DNA from: Actinomadura rupiterrae
GTDB taxonomy: Bacteria > Actinomycetota > Actinomycetes > Streptosporangiales > Streptosporangiaceae
Direction: 5' to 3'
NCBI RefSeq assembly: GCF_024172125.1
Contig: NZ_JAMZEA010000012.1
Coordinates: forward strand, 186,001 to 250,000
Length of the DNA stretch: 64,000 bases
Part shown: positions 25,320 to 34,407 of the stretch, piece by piece
Layout of the letters: each line of letters begins with the position of its first letter
How positions within the stretch are numbered: the first letter of the stretch is position 1
Made by a program: the position numbers and the translations under genes
Notes under the pieces: model-generated
What the model was told of the DNA's origin: nothing
Databases searched by the model: none
Seen by the model: the letters and a program-made list of their open reading frames with translations, nothing else

Positions 25320-25972
25320 CTTCCAACTCGCGCCCGATTCGTCCCGCCGCCCACCAGGTCACCGGCCGCCGGGCCAGCTCGCCCTTCGTTCCCGCGGCTT
25401 TGGTTCGTTCCCACCTGCAGCTGGGCCAGCCGTGCTGCCGCGACGTGCGCACGCCGACCAGCCGGTACGCCAGCGCAATAGCGCGAACGCCTGCTTCGAT
25501 TTAGACAGGCGGCCCCCGTCCACCTCACCGCCCTGCGATGCCGACAGGAGCGGCCCGGACGTTTCACCGGCCTAGCCCGTCAGCCCCAGCCTCGGCGTTC
25601 AACCCGCCTGGGACGTTCGACTGGCACGCCTCTCCCGGCCAACCTCTCCCGGTGGCCCCTGATCGTTTCACCGGCCCGGCCCGTTCACCCCACCCACGGC
25701 ATTCGACCCACTGGACGTTCGATCGGCGCGCCTGCCCCCGCCGACCCTCGGTCGTTTCGCCGGGCCCGGCCGGCCGGCCCAGCCGCGGCGTCGGCCCACC
25801 AGGGACGTTTCGACCAGCGCCTCGCTCGCGCATCTGCCCCCGCCGACCCCGGGCATTCGACCGGCCCGGCCAGTTCGCCCTGGTCGGAGCGTTCGGCCCA
25901 CCTGGGACCTTCGGCTGGCAACCTCTCCGCCGGCCCGCGGTCGCTCACCCGGCCTAGGCACTCTGCTGTGTC
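25320..25972. repeat. non-coding region with about 110-bp degenerate repeats
   Basis: From about 25555 to 25955, a segment containing GGGACGTTCGAC, then GCCTGCCCCCGCCGACC-like, then ATTCGACCGGCCCGGCC-like sequence recurs about four times with a spacing near 110 bases. No ribosome site or plausible gene is found. It lies downstream of MarR and of the acyl-CoA synthetase, which converge. Confidence 0.6.
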
Positions 25973-26224
25973 GGGACGCGCGACTGAGCCAGAACGCGCG
26001 ACTGAGCCAGAACGCGCGACTGAGCCGGGGCGCGCGACTGAGCCGGGGCGCGCGACTGAGCCGGGGCGCGCGACTGAGCCGGGGCGCGCGACTGAGCCGG
26101 GGCGCGCGACTGAGCCGGGGCGCGTGGCTGAGCCAGAACGCGCAACGGAGGCAGGACGTGCGGCTTAGCGAGAACGCCCCGCTGGGCTGGGACGTGCGGC
26201 AGGGATGGGACGCGCGGCTAGGGC
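25973..26224. repeat. tandem array of 18-bp repeats
   Basis: Fourteen units of 18 bases follow head to tail, starting at 25973. The core is GCGCGACTGAGCC; six consecutive units (26009-26116 with neighbours) read GGGGCGCGCGACTGAGCC and are nearly identical, while units at both ends decay. Because 18 is a multiple of three, it would read as RATEPG repeats (plus) or AQSRAP repeats (minus), but no gene start or conserved flank supports translation. The array ends 34 bases before the acyl-CoA synthetase stop. Confidence 0.85.
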
Positions 26225-26258
26225 GGGGGACGGTTGGCTGGGCGGGGGGACGGTTCGG

Positions 26259-27740
26259 TCAGCTCGGGTGGAGGGCGGAGCGGCGGATCTTGCCTGTGGA
26301 TGTTCGGGGCAGTTCGGCCAGGAAGTTCACCGTGGCGGGGACCTTGTGCTCGGGGAGGCGTGTCCGGGCGAGGTCGAGCAGCTCGGCGAGCAGGACCATC
26401 TCGTCCGCGCCGGTGATCGCGACCGCGTACGCGTGCAGGACGCCGGGCTCCGCGGCGTCCGGCACGACCGCGACCTCGACCAGCCCCGGATGCTGGCCGA
26501 GGATCCGCTCGACCTCCAGCGGCGACACCCGCCGCCCCGACACCGTGACCTGGTCGAGCACCCGGCCGTGGTGGTGGACGAACCCGTCCTCGTCCACGTG
26601 CACCAGGTCGCCGGTGCGCAGCCAGCCGTCCGGCGACAGCACCTCCGAGGTCTGCTCCGGCTTGCCGAGGTACTCCAGCATCACCGACGGCCCGCGCACG
26701 TACAGCACGCCGGGTTCGCCGGGACGGGCGGCCCGGCCGTGCCCCGACTCGTTCCGGACGGCGATCTCGTACGGGTCGAGCGGCACGCCGAGCGCACCGC
26801 GCCGCCGCCGCGTCACCGTGTTCGACACGAACGTGTGCCCGACCTCGGTGCTGCCCAGGCCGTCCAGCACCGGGCAGCCGAGCACGTGCTCGATCCGGTC
26901 GGCGAGGGACGGCAGCAGCGGCTCCCCCGCCGACGCGGCCGCGCGCAGCGAGCCGAACGCGCCGCGCACCCCGGCGTCCCGCTCCGGCGCGGCGACCAGG
27001 CGCGCGTACCAGGTCGGAACGGTGAACAGCAGCGTCGGACGGTGCCGCCGCGCCTGCTCGGCCGCGCCCTCGACGCTCGGCTGCGCGGCCCACAGCACCG
27101 ACGCCGCACCGCTGAACATCGGGAACAGGACGGTCGCGCCAAGCCCGTACGGGTAGCACGCCTTGGCCAGCGAGAACACCACGTCCGCCTGGGTCATCGC
27201 GAGCGCGCCGACGCCCATCGCCCTGAAGTACGCCTCGGCGTCGGTGTGCCGGTGCACCGCGCCCTTGGGCTTTCCGGTCGTCCCGGACGTGTACTGGATG
27301 TAGGCCGGATCGTCGGCGTCCACGGCCACCGGGCCCGGGACGAACAGGGGCTCGTCGGCCAGATCGTCCCCGGTCAGGACCTGCACGGACGGGAACCGGG
27401 GGGACAGTTCGGGCGCGCACACCACGGCCTGCGGCGCCGCGTCGGCCAGCACGTACGCGTGCTCCCGCTCGCCCTGCTCGGGCCCGGTCAGCACCGCCAC
27501 CGCGCCGAGCCGGAGCGTTCCGAACAGCGCGGCGACCAGCGCGACCGAGTCGGGGAGCGCGAGCAGCACCCGGTCGCCGCGCCGGACCCCGGCCGCGTGC
27601 AGCACCCCCGCCGCGCGGGCCGCCGCGTCGTGCACCTCGCCGTGGCTGAAAGTCGAGTCTCCCGCGTAGAACAGCGGCCGGTCGCGCCACCCGTGGGTGT
27701 CCGCGCGTCGGGCCAGGATGGACGCGAGATTGCCTTCCAT
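26259..27740 (-). CDS. AMP-forming acyl-CoA synthetase (benzoate-CoA ligase-like)
   Basis: 493 residues from the ATG at 27740 (AAGGAGC upstream). The ANL-superfamily motifs are intact: YIQYTSGTTGKPKGAVH (A3, phosphate-binding loop), LDGLGSTEVGHTFVSN (A5-like), GWLRTGDLVHVDEDGFVHHHGRVLDQVTVSGRRVSPLEVE (A7-A8 hinge), and PRTSTGKIRRSALH with the catalytic Lys (A10). The overall type resembles benzoate/aryl-CoA ligases. It would activate a carboxylic acid to an acyl-AMP and then to the CoA thioester. No related pathway genes are adjacent, so the substrate is unknown. Confidence 0.92.
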   Translation of the reverse strand: MEGNLASILARRADTHGWRDRPLFYAGDSTFSHGEVHDAAARAAGVLHAAGVRRGDRVLLALPDSVALVAALFGTLRLGAVAVLTGPEQGEREHAYVLADAAPQAVVCAPELSPRFPSVQVLTGDDLADEPLFVPGPVAVDADDPAYIQYTSGTTGKPKGAVHRHTDAEAYFRAMGVGALAMTQADVVFSLAKACYPYGLGATVLFPMFSGAASVLWAAQPSVEGAAEQARRHRPTLLFTVPTWYARLVAAPERDAGVRGAFGSLRAAASAGEPLLPSLADRIEHVLGCPVLDGLGSTEVGHTFVSNTVTRRRRGALGVPLDPYEIAVRNESGHGRAARPGEPGVLYVRGPSVMLEYLGKPEQTSEVLSPDGWLRTGDLVHVDEDGFVHHHGRVLDQVTVSGRRVSPLEVERILGQHPGLVEVAVVPDAAEPGVLHAYAVAITGADEMVLLAELLDLARTRLPEHKVPATVNFLAELPRTSTGKIRRSALHPS

Positions 27741-28293
27741 GTCGGGGCTCCTTCCGCCTGGGGGCGACAAGCGGAGGCTACGCCGGGTAGGCATACCGAC
27801 ACGGCGTGTTCACGGTATTTCGGTCTGACTCCGGCGGCAATTAGGTCATACCTACGGACGTCGCGACGTGACCCCCCTTGCCCCAAAAGGCCCATATCTG
27901 AACACCCGCCCGCGCGAGCCCCCGCCCCGAATTTCGGCCCCAGCCAATCCAGCCCGGGCCCCCTTTACGGACTACCGCCACCCCCGCCCACCCCCTGTTT
28001 TCGGCCACCCCTCACCACCACCGCCCGCGCACCAGCCCAAACACCGAACGCCCCACCCCGAAACCCCCACACCGAACGCCCACCCACCAGGCCCCAAAAC
28101 ACACCCCAGCCACCCCAAATACACCACCCCGTCCACCAAGCCCCCTCGCACATCAACCACGCCGCCTACCCCAATCCCACCCCCACCAACCAGGCGACAG
28201 CCGCCCACCACGCACCGCCAAGCCCAACGCCCTGCCAACGGGGACTCCGACTCCTTGGGCCGCGCCCAAAGCCCTGGCCCCGCCAGGCAGCTA
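27741..28293. promoter_or_regulatory. upstream region of acyl-CoA synthetase, strongly G-poor on plus strand
   Basis: The first 100 bases hold the promoter area, with AT-richer sequence around 27800-27860. From about 27880 to 28230 the plus strand is nearly free of G; the minus strand, which is the non-template strand for the synthetase, therefore has dense G runs such as GGGGTGGCTGGGGTG, able in principle to form G-quadruplexes. No gene is supported. Confidence 0.5.
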
Positions 28294-28514
28294 CTAGGCC
28301 GTGTTTCAAGGTCCCGGCCCACCGCGCTCGCCTAGCGGCGTACTTACGCAGTCCCGGCCCACTGCGCTCGCCTAGCGGCTCGCTCCGTGACCGTGCCTGG
28401 GCGAACGCGGCATCGCTTCGCGATCAGCGCGATGCCGCTCGCCTCCGGCGTCGCGGCATCGCGCTGGTCACGCGTTCGCGCGCATGGCCGAGGCCACTTC
28501 GAAACAGGCCCTAG
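28294..28514. mobile_element. MITE-like element flanked by CTAG
   Basis: The segment is bounded by CTAG at 28294-28297 and 28511-28514. Its ends are imperfect inverted repeats: GGCCGTGTTTCAAGG on the left and, on the reverse strand, GGCCTGTTTCGAAGTGG on the right. Inside are a direct repeat of 30 bases (28311-28340 and 28351-28380, differing at about two positions) and the palindrome GCGGCATCGC...GCGATGCCGC. It has no coding capacity. CTAG target duplications fit an IS5-type transposase acting in trans. Confidence 0.65.
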
Positions 28515-29758
28515 ACGGCCCCTCCCCCAGACATGCCGCGCCGCGGGTGCCGAGGGGCCGCCAGACAAAGGGGCCGCCGAACCGCACGCCACGCCACCCC
28601 GCCGCGCACCGCCGGACCGCACGCCGCGGGCCACCGGGCCGCCGGGCCGCCGGGCCGCCGGGCCGCCGGGCCTCGGGGGCCGAGGAGCCGCCAGACCGAC
28701 GGGCCTCCGGACCGCACGCGCCCCAGGCCGCCAGGCCGCAGGGCTGCCAGGCCGCAGGGCTGCCAGGCCGCAGGGCCGCGGGGCTGCCAGGCCGCAGGGC
28801 CGCGGGGGCCGAGGGCCGCCGGACCGCAGGGGCCGCCGAACCGCACGCCCACACCACCCCGCCGCGCACCGCCGGGCCGCACGCCGCAGGCCACCGGGCC
28901 GCCGGGCGCCGGGACGCCGGGCCGCGGGCGCCGGGGCAAGCCGCCACCGGCGCCGCGCAACGAAAGTCGGCCACCCGAGGCTCGTCCTTCCAGGCCATGC
29001 AGGATGGACGGCCCGGCCCCGCGTCCACTGGGGCCGACGCTGAACATTCGTCGCCTGTCCGACGAGCAATCCGTCCCGGCATGCAAAGGCCGCCGAAAGG
29101 CAGCTCCGCATCGGCCCGGCCACACGCTGCAGGAAAGCCCGCGTCGGAGGAACGCAGCGCGCACATCCGTCCCGGACGGAGAGCGTTGCATCCGACCCGA
29201 GCGAACGAGCACCACGTCCGCACCAGGCGGACGAGCAACGCGCCCAGGTCGGTCGGAGGGGCCACGACGCTCGGAGCGGACGGGCACACGCCCGGCATGG
29301 ACGTGCAGCATCGCGTCCGGATCGCGCAGAAGAGCATCGCACCCGGACCGAGGAGCAGCGCCGTGCCAGGGCCGCACGGACGAACATCGCGCCTGGACAG
29401 GACGGAGGGGCACGACGACCGAGCAGATAAGCACCACGTCCGGCGCAGAGGGGCAAGGTCGCGCCCGAGCGGCACAGACCAACATCGCGCCCGGAGCGAA
29501 CGAGCAGCCCGCACCCGGGTCGCGCAGGCGAACACCGTGCTTGGACCGGGCGGTGGGCACAACGTCCGAAGCGAACAACCGGTGCGGACGGGCAGCATCT
29601 CGCCTGGGCCGCACGGACGAACGCCGCGTCTGGGCCGGGCGCGCATCATTGGGCGCGGACTGGACGGACGAGCGTTGCGTCCGGAGCGGGCGGGTGGGCG
29701 TTGCGTCTGGTGCGGGTGGGCGAAGGCTGCGGGTGGAAGGGCGAGCGAGCCTTGCGGG
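28515..29758. repeat. non-coding GC-rich region with several repeat types
   Basis: Contents seen: (GGGCCGCC)n at about 28637-28670; 16-base units CAGGCCGCAGGGCTGC at 28732-28808; a roughly 78-base direct duplication (28569-28646 and 28828-28906); and, to the right (29190-29720), a degenerate recurrence of GACGAACATCGCGCCTGG-like words. Very long reading frames on both strands are due to composition. No gene with a ribosome site or recognisable domain was found. Confidence 0.65.
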
Positions 29759-30430
29759 TCAGGCGGGGAGGGGTTCCCAGCCGGTGGGGCGGCGGACGAG
29801 GAGGTCGCGGGTCAGGAGGCAGCCGGCCGGGACGTCCCAGCTCGCCGGGACGTCCGGTTCGGTGGCGCGTTCGGCGGCCCACACCTGCGCGACGGCCCAG
29901 CGGAGTTTGGCCAGGCCGTCGGGGTGGCCGGTGCCGGACGCCACGAACACGTCGCGCGCGGGGGCGGCGACGACCAGTTCGCCGTCCACGTCCTGGGCGA
30001 GCTTGTCGCAGAAGCCCTCGTCCAGGAGGAGGCTGGCCTCCAGGCCGCCGCGTCCGGACGGATCCTTCGCCTCGGCCGAGCCGAGCGTCACGGTCACCGC
30101 GCGGGCGTCCGGATACCAGCTCATGCCCAGCTCGGGACGCAGGTCGCGCAGGTTGATCGACGCCTGCCGGGCCAGGTCGCGCGGGTCGATGCCGAGCTCG
30201 GCGCAGTGCCGCCGCGCGACGTGCTCGTACCGGCGGCCCGCCCCGGCGCCGGGGAGCGTCACGGTGCCGGGTTCGGCGGGCAGTTCCAGCGCGTAGGTGA
30301 CGTACAGGTCCGCGGCGAACGGCTCGCGGACGGGTTCCTCGCCGGGCGGCAGCGGGAACTCCAGCTGCACGTCGCAGGGGACCTTCGCCCTCATGAGCGG
30401 CACGACCAGTCTGCTCCGCGGCTCGGTCAC
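29759..30430 (-). CDS. hypothetical protein resembling DUF1444
   Basis: 223 residues, GTG at 30430 with AAGGAGG eight bases upstream. The order of elements (PFAADLYVTYALELP, then DLARQASINLRD, then a long alpha/beta region with FCDKLAQDVDGELVVAAPARDVFVASG) recalls the DUF1444/YtpQ family; I rate this as likely but not certain. No signal or membrane segment. It follows cobQ on the same strand after 51 bases and may be cotranscribed. Function unknown. Confidence 0.75.
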   Translation of the reverse strand: MTEPRSRLVVPLMRAKVPCDVQLEFPLPPGEEPVREPFAADLYVTYALELPAEPGTVTLPGAGAGRRYEHVARRHCAELGIDPRDLARQASINLRDLRPELGMSWYPDARAVTVTLGSAEAKDPSGRGGLEASLLLDEGFCDKLAQDVDGELVVAAPARDVFVASGTGHPDGLAKLRWAVAQVWAAERATEPDVPASWDVPAGCLLTRDLLVRRPTGWEPLPA

Positions 30431-30481
30431 CGGCGAACCTCCTTGCAGCGCGGGGTTGGCGGGGTACGCAAGTCGATCACC

Positions 30482-32566
30482 TTACCCGGACACCCGCCCC
30501 GGCGGGCGGTCCGCGCCCGCGTCCGGCGACGTCCGCGCGGACGCCCCGCCCGGCGCTTCCCGAAGCCCAGAAGGCGCCCCCAACGACACGTCCGCCGACA
30601 CCGCGCTTGGCGTGTCCGCCGAAGCCGTGCCCGGCCCGTCCGCAGAGCCCGTCGATGCCGCACCCGCAGCATCCGACGGTCCCGTGAGCTGCAGTCCGGA
30701 CGACCCCACGTCCGGCGGCGACGACGAATCCGATAGAACCCCCGGCCGCTGCCCGGCCGGCGAGCCAGACGGCGGGACATCAAGCGGCTCCGAAGATCCC
30801 TGCGGCACATCGGACGTCCTCAGCGGCGGGACGGCCGATGCACTCGCCGGCGGGCCTGCCGATGGTGTGCGCGGTGCCTCCGGACGCCCGGTCGAATGCG
30901 CATCGGAAGGCGCATCGGAAGGCGCGTCGGAAGGCGCATCGGACGGTGCTTCCGACGGCCCTCGCGGTTCCGGTGGCAGGACCGGCGGAGGGGTGGAGGA
31001 TGCGGTTTCCGGGGAGTCTGCCGGCGGGACGAGCGGCTGACCCGAAGTGGCGCCGGACGGGACGGGCGAGGTTTCCGGAGGTCCCGCGGGTGGGACGACG
31101 CGCAGGCCGGGCGGAGCGCCGTGTTCCAGCAAGGCCAGGATCGCGGCGGTGTCCAGGTGCTCTTCGACCAGGTCGGCGACGGTGTCGAGGGCGGACTCGC
31201 GGAGCGCGGCGAACGAGATGTCCGGTGCGGGCGTGAAGTCGCGTCCGGCGCGTTCTGCGACGTCCGCGAGGAAGGCCCGCCGGAACGCGTCGTTCTCCAG
31301 CGCCCCGTGCCAGGTCGTGCCATAAGTAGCGCCGACGCGGCACCCGTCAAGGAACGGTGAACCGCCCTCCGGCTGGACGATCCCGTGGTGGATCTCGTAC
31401 GCCCGAACCGGATGTCCGTAAGCCATACCGGACGGCCGTCCGAGCGTCTTGTCAGGACCGAAACGCACCCTCGTCGGGAGCAGTCCGAGCCCCTCGACCT
31501 CACCCGCGCCGGACTCGTACTCGTCCGAGATCGTGCGGGCGAGCATCTGGTGCCCGCCGCAGATGCCCAGAATCGGCCTGCCCTCGGCCGCGCGCGCGGC
31601 GATCGCGTCCGCGAGGCCGCGTTCGCGCAGCCATGCCAGGTCCGCGACCGTCGCGCGCGAGCCCGGAAGGATCACCAGGTCGGCGTCCGCCAGCTCCCCC
31701 GGCGACGTCACATACCGGACGATCACCCCGGGTTCGCAGGTCAGCGCGTCCACGTCCGTGAAGTTGGAGATGCGCGGCACCCGGACGACCGCCACCCGCA
31801 GCGTCTCCCGCCCGACCGGCGGCGCGGACTGCGCGCGCGGACCGTCCAGGGCGAGCGAGTCCTCGGCGTCCAGGTTCAGGCCCAGCTGCCACGGCAGCAC
31901 GCCGAGCGTCGGACGGCCCGTCAGCGCCGCCAGCTGGACGAGCCCGGGCGCCAGCAGCTCCGCCGCGCCCCGGAACTTGTTGATCACGAAGCCGGCGACC
32001 AGCGCCTGGTCGGCGGGGTCCAGCAGCGCCAGCGTGCCGAAAAGGGACGCGAAGACGCCGCCCCGGTCGATGTCCCCGACCACGATCACCGGCAGGTCCG
32101 CGGCCCGCGCGAGCCCCATGTTCGCCAGGTCGCCGCGGCGCAGGTTGATCTCCGCCGGGCTGCCCGCGCCCTCGCAGACCACCACGTCGTGCGCGGCGCG
32201 CAGCTCGGCCAGGCTGTCGAGGACGACCGCGCGCAGCCGCTCCTTGTGCACGCCGTACTCCATCGCGTCCACCTCGGCGACGGGCCGCCCGAGCAGGACG
32301 ATCTGGCTGCGCCGGTCGCTGCCCGGCTTCAGCAGCACGGGGTTCATCAGCGCGGACGGCTCGACCCCCGCCGCAACCGCCTGGGTGTACTGCGCCCGCC
32401 CGATCTCCGCGCCGTCCGCCGTGACCATCGAGTTCAGCGACATGTTCTGCGCCTTGAACGGCGCGACGCGCACCCCGCGCCGCGCCAGCCACCGGCACAG
32501 CCCGGCCGTCAGGACGCTCTTGCCCGCGTCCGACGTCGTCCCGGCGACCAGCAACGCCCCACTCAC
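30482..32566 (-). CDS. cobQ: cobyric acid synthase with extra-long disordered C-terminal tail
   Basis: 694 residues from the GTG at 32566 (AAGGGGTGAGG upstream, overlapping the cobD end). CobQ amidates four side chains of adenosyl-cobyrinic diamide with glutamine and ATP. The N-terminal P-loop-like GTTSDAGKSVLTAGLCRWL, FKAQNMSLNS, and the class I glutaminase motif ILGICGGHQMLA with a later YEIHHG are intact. The family is normally about 490-510 residues. Here about 190 more residues follow, rich in Pro, Ser and Ala, including SDAP repeats coded by 12-base units near 30897-30948. Why a cytoplasmic enzyme carries this tail is unclear. Confidence 0.94.
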   Translation of the reverse strand: MSGALLVAGTTSDAGKSVLTAGLCRWLARRGVRVAPFKAQNMSLNSMVTADGAEIGRAQYTQAVAAGVEPSALMNPVLLKPGSDRRSQIVLLGRPVAEVDAMEYGVHKERLRAVVLDSLAELRAAHDVVVCEGAGSPAEINLRRGDLANMGLARAADLPVIVVGDIDRGGVFASLFGTLALLDPADQALVAGFVINKFRGAAELLAPGLVQLAALTGRPTLGVLPWQLGLNLDAEDSLALDGPRAQSAPPVGRETLRVAVVRVPRISNFTDVDALTCEPGVIVRYVTSPGELADADLVILPGSRATVADLAWLRERGLADAIAARAAEGRPILGICGGHQMLARTISDEYESGAGEVEGLGLLPTRVRFGPDKTLGRPSGMAYGHPVRAYEIHHGIVQPEGGSPFLDGCRVGATYGTTWHGALENDAFRRAFLADVAERAGRDFTPAPDISFAALRESALDTVADLVEEHLDTAAILALLEHGAPPGLRVVPPAGPPETSPVPSGATSGQPLVPPADSPETASSTPPPVLPPEPRGPSEAPSDAPSDAPSDAPSDAHSTGRPEAPRTPSAGPPASASAVPPLRTSDVPQGSSEPLDVPPSGSPAGQRPGVLSDSSSPPDVGSSGLQLTGPSDAAGAASTGSADGPGTASADTPSAVSADVSLGAPSGLREAPGGASARTSPDAGADRPPGRVSG

Positions 32567-32573
32567 GACACCC

Positions 32574-33515
32574 TCACCCCTTACGGACGGACGCGACCAA
32601 CGCACAGAGCATCGCCGAAACCACGGTCACGCGCCTGGACAACCCCACCGCGCGCCGGATGTCCCCGACCTCCGGCGAGCGCCCGTCACCCAACTCAGGC
32701 CGCTTCTCCACCTGCCCGCCATACGCGTTAGCACCGCCCAGGCGCACATCGAGCGCCCCGGCGAAGGCCGCCTCGCAACGTCCGGCATTAGGACTCGGGT
32801 GGGACGCGCCGTCCCGACGAAGCACCCGCCACGCCTCGCCCCGCCGTCCACGCGGCGCGCACATCACCGCCACGACCCCGGTCACCCGCGCCGGAACCCA
32901 GTTCACAAGATCATCCAGCCGAGCCGAGGCCCACCCGAACCGCTCATACCGCGCATTCCGGTAACCGACCATCGCGTCGAGCGTGTTGGCAGCCCGATAA
33001 GCGACCAGCCCCGGCACCCCGGCGACGGCCCCCCACACCAGCGGCGCAATGGACGCATCGGACGTGTTCTCCGCGATCGACTCGACCGTCGCGCGCGCCA
33101 GCTCGTCCGCCCCCAGCCCAGCCGGGTCCCTTGCACACAAATGCCCGAGCCGCCCCCGCGCAGCGACTAGATCACCCTCCTCCAGAAACCCTCTCATCAC
33201 CCGCCCCTCGCGCCCGAGCGACGTCCCCCCAAGCACAGCCCACGTAGCGACCGCCGTAACCCCCGCGCGCACGAGCGGCCGCCCCTTCACAGCCCGCTCC
33301 ACAAGAAGACCCCCGGCAAACGCCCCGCCCACCAGGCTCCCCGCGTAGACGACCCCGCGCGGACGAGAGTCCCCATACACCTTCTTCTCCAGCGCGGACG
33401 CAACCCTCCCGAACGCCGCAACCGGATGCCCACGCCTGGGATCCCCTATAGCCGCATCCAGCGCCACCCCGGCAACCAGCCCCACAGCCCTAGACGAGAT
33501 GCGCATCGAGCTCAT
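32574..33515 (-). CDS. cobD: adenosylcobinamide-phosphate synthase
   Basis: 313 residues, several membrane-associated hydrophobic segments. Family blocks seen: LDAAIGDPRRGHPVAAFGRV at the start, ARATVESIAENTSDASIAPLVWGAVAGVPGLVAYRAANTLDAMVGYRN in the middle, and LDDLVNWVPARVTGVV. CobD (CbiB) attaches aminopropanol phosphate to cobyric acid, the step after CobQ, and the two genes are adjacent with eight bases between. An in-frame start at 33506 is also possible; its 5' end overlaps the phosphotransferase gene. Confidence 0.93.
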   Translation of the reverse strand: MSSMRISSRAVGLVAGVALDAAIGDPRRGHPVAAFGRVASALEKKVYGDSRPRGVVYAGSLVGGAFAGGLLVERAVKGRPLVRAGVTAVATWAVLGGTSLGREGRVMRGFLEEGDLVAARGRLGHLCARDPAGLGADELARATVESIAENTSDASIAPLVWGAVAGVPGLVAYRAANTLDAMVGYRNARYERFGWASARLDDLVNWVPARVTGVVAVMCAPRGRRGEAWRVLRRDGASHPSPNAGRCEAAFAGALDVRLGGANAYGGQVEKRPELGDGRSPEVGDIRRAVGLSRRVTVVSAMLCALVASVRKG

Positions 33516-34281
33516 CCCAGTGCATCTCCAGCCAGTCCTGGGCCCGCCGGATGCGCGGCCCGGCGCCGCCGCGCCACAGCCGCGCCCACGCTCCCCCGCC
33601 CTCGGCCCGCGACTTCATCGCCGCGTACGACCGCTCGAACCGGACGCGCGCCGCCGGCAGCAGTTCCCTGCGCTCGTCCCGGGAAAGCCCGTACGCATCG
33701 GCGAACACCCGCATCCGCCGCCCCGCGTCCACCCCGTAAAGAAGATCATCACGATCGCCAGGATCGGCGAGCGGCGCCCAGTGCCGCAGCGCCGTCACCA
33801 CGTCGTACATCCGCGTCGTCGGCCGCGCCAGATCGAAGTCGATCAACGCCACCGGCACACCACCCCGGAAAACCACATTTTCCGGCGTCACATCGCAGTG
33901 CCCGATCAGCTCGGGCGGACCGTCCAGATTCGATGCGGCCATGTCCCACGGGTCGTCCGGACGCGTCCCATAACCCCGAACCGCCTCGTGGTACCGCCGC
34001 AGCAGCCCCGCCACCCCGGCCAGCGCCTCATCCCCCACCGCCCACTCCGGCAGCGGCCGGTGCGGACACTCCCCGTCCACCCAGCTGATGATCTCCCGGC
34101 CGCGCTCGTCCACCCCGAGCATCCGCGGCGCCCCGTCGAACCCGACCGCCTCCAGATACCGCAGCAACCCGTGCACCGCCGGACTGTGCGCCCCCATGAC
34201 CCGCCGCACGGTCTCCCCGACGCGCACCACACCCTCGGTCACGTCCCCGCCCGCGAGCGGCACCTCGATCTCCAGCACCAC
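33490..34281 (-). CDS. phosphotransferase (aminoglycoside phosphotransferase/choline kinase fold), leaderless
   Basis: 263 residues from the GTG at 34281. The kinase-like catalytic loop ELIGHCDVTPENVVF and the following VALIDFDLARP (DFD in place of DFG) are intact. The ATP lysine is not obvious. The start is set by TATCGT six bases before the GTG, a leaderless signal; an upstream ATG at 34377 would lie against the tRNA. Its 3' end overlaps cobD, so the three genes form one operon. Real substrate unknown; it need not confer drug resistance. Confidence 0.85.
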   Translation of the reverse strand: MVLEIEVPLAGGDVTEGVVRVGETVRRVMGAHSPAVHGLLRYLEAVGFDGAPRMLGVDERGREIISWVDGECPHRPLPEWAVGDEALAGVAGLLRRYHEAVRGYGTRPDDPWDMAASNLDGPPELIGHCDVTPENVVFRGGVPVALIDFDLARPTTRMYDVVTALRHWAPLADPGDRDDLLYGVDAGRRMRVFADAYGLSRDERRELLPAARVRFERSYAAMKSRAEGGGAWARLWRGGAGPRIRRAQDWLEMHWDELDAHLV

Positions 34282-34407
34282 GCCTGAACGATATGACCTC
34301 TCCACCCGTCCCCGGACCGCCCCCGCCCGGAACCCCCCAAGGTGACCACACCCCCTGGCCCGGCAGTGCGAACACACCCCGCCTCGCTCTAGACTCCTCT
34401 TTCACAA

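Noticed and set aside
25968..26168. RATEPG or AQSRAP repeat protein
   Set aside because: Open only because the period is a multiple of three; no ribosome site, no flanking domain, and unit decay at both ends ignores reading frame.
25973..26224. 18-bp array considered as a CRISPR array
   Set aside because: Units are directly adjacent with no spacers, and no cas genes are present.
28484..30736. A plus-strand frame of 750 codons over the repeat desert
   Set aside because: Made of Arg/Pro/Ala-rich repeats without a start signal; it runs antisense over the DUF1444-like gene and the cobQ tail.
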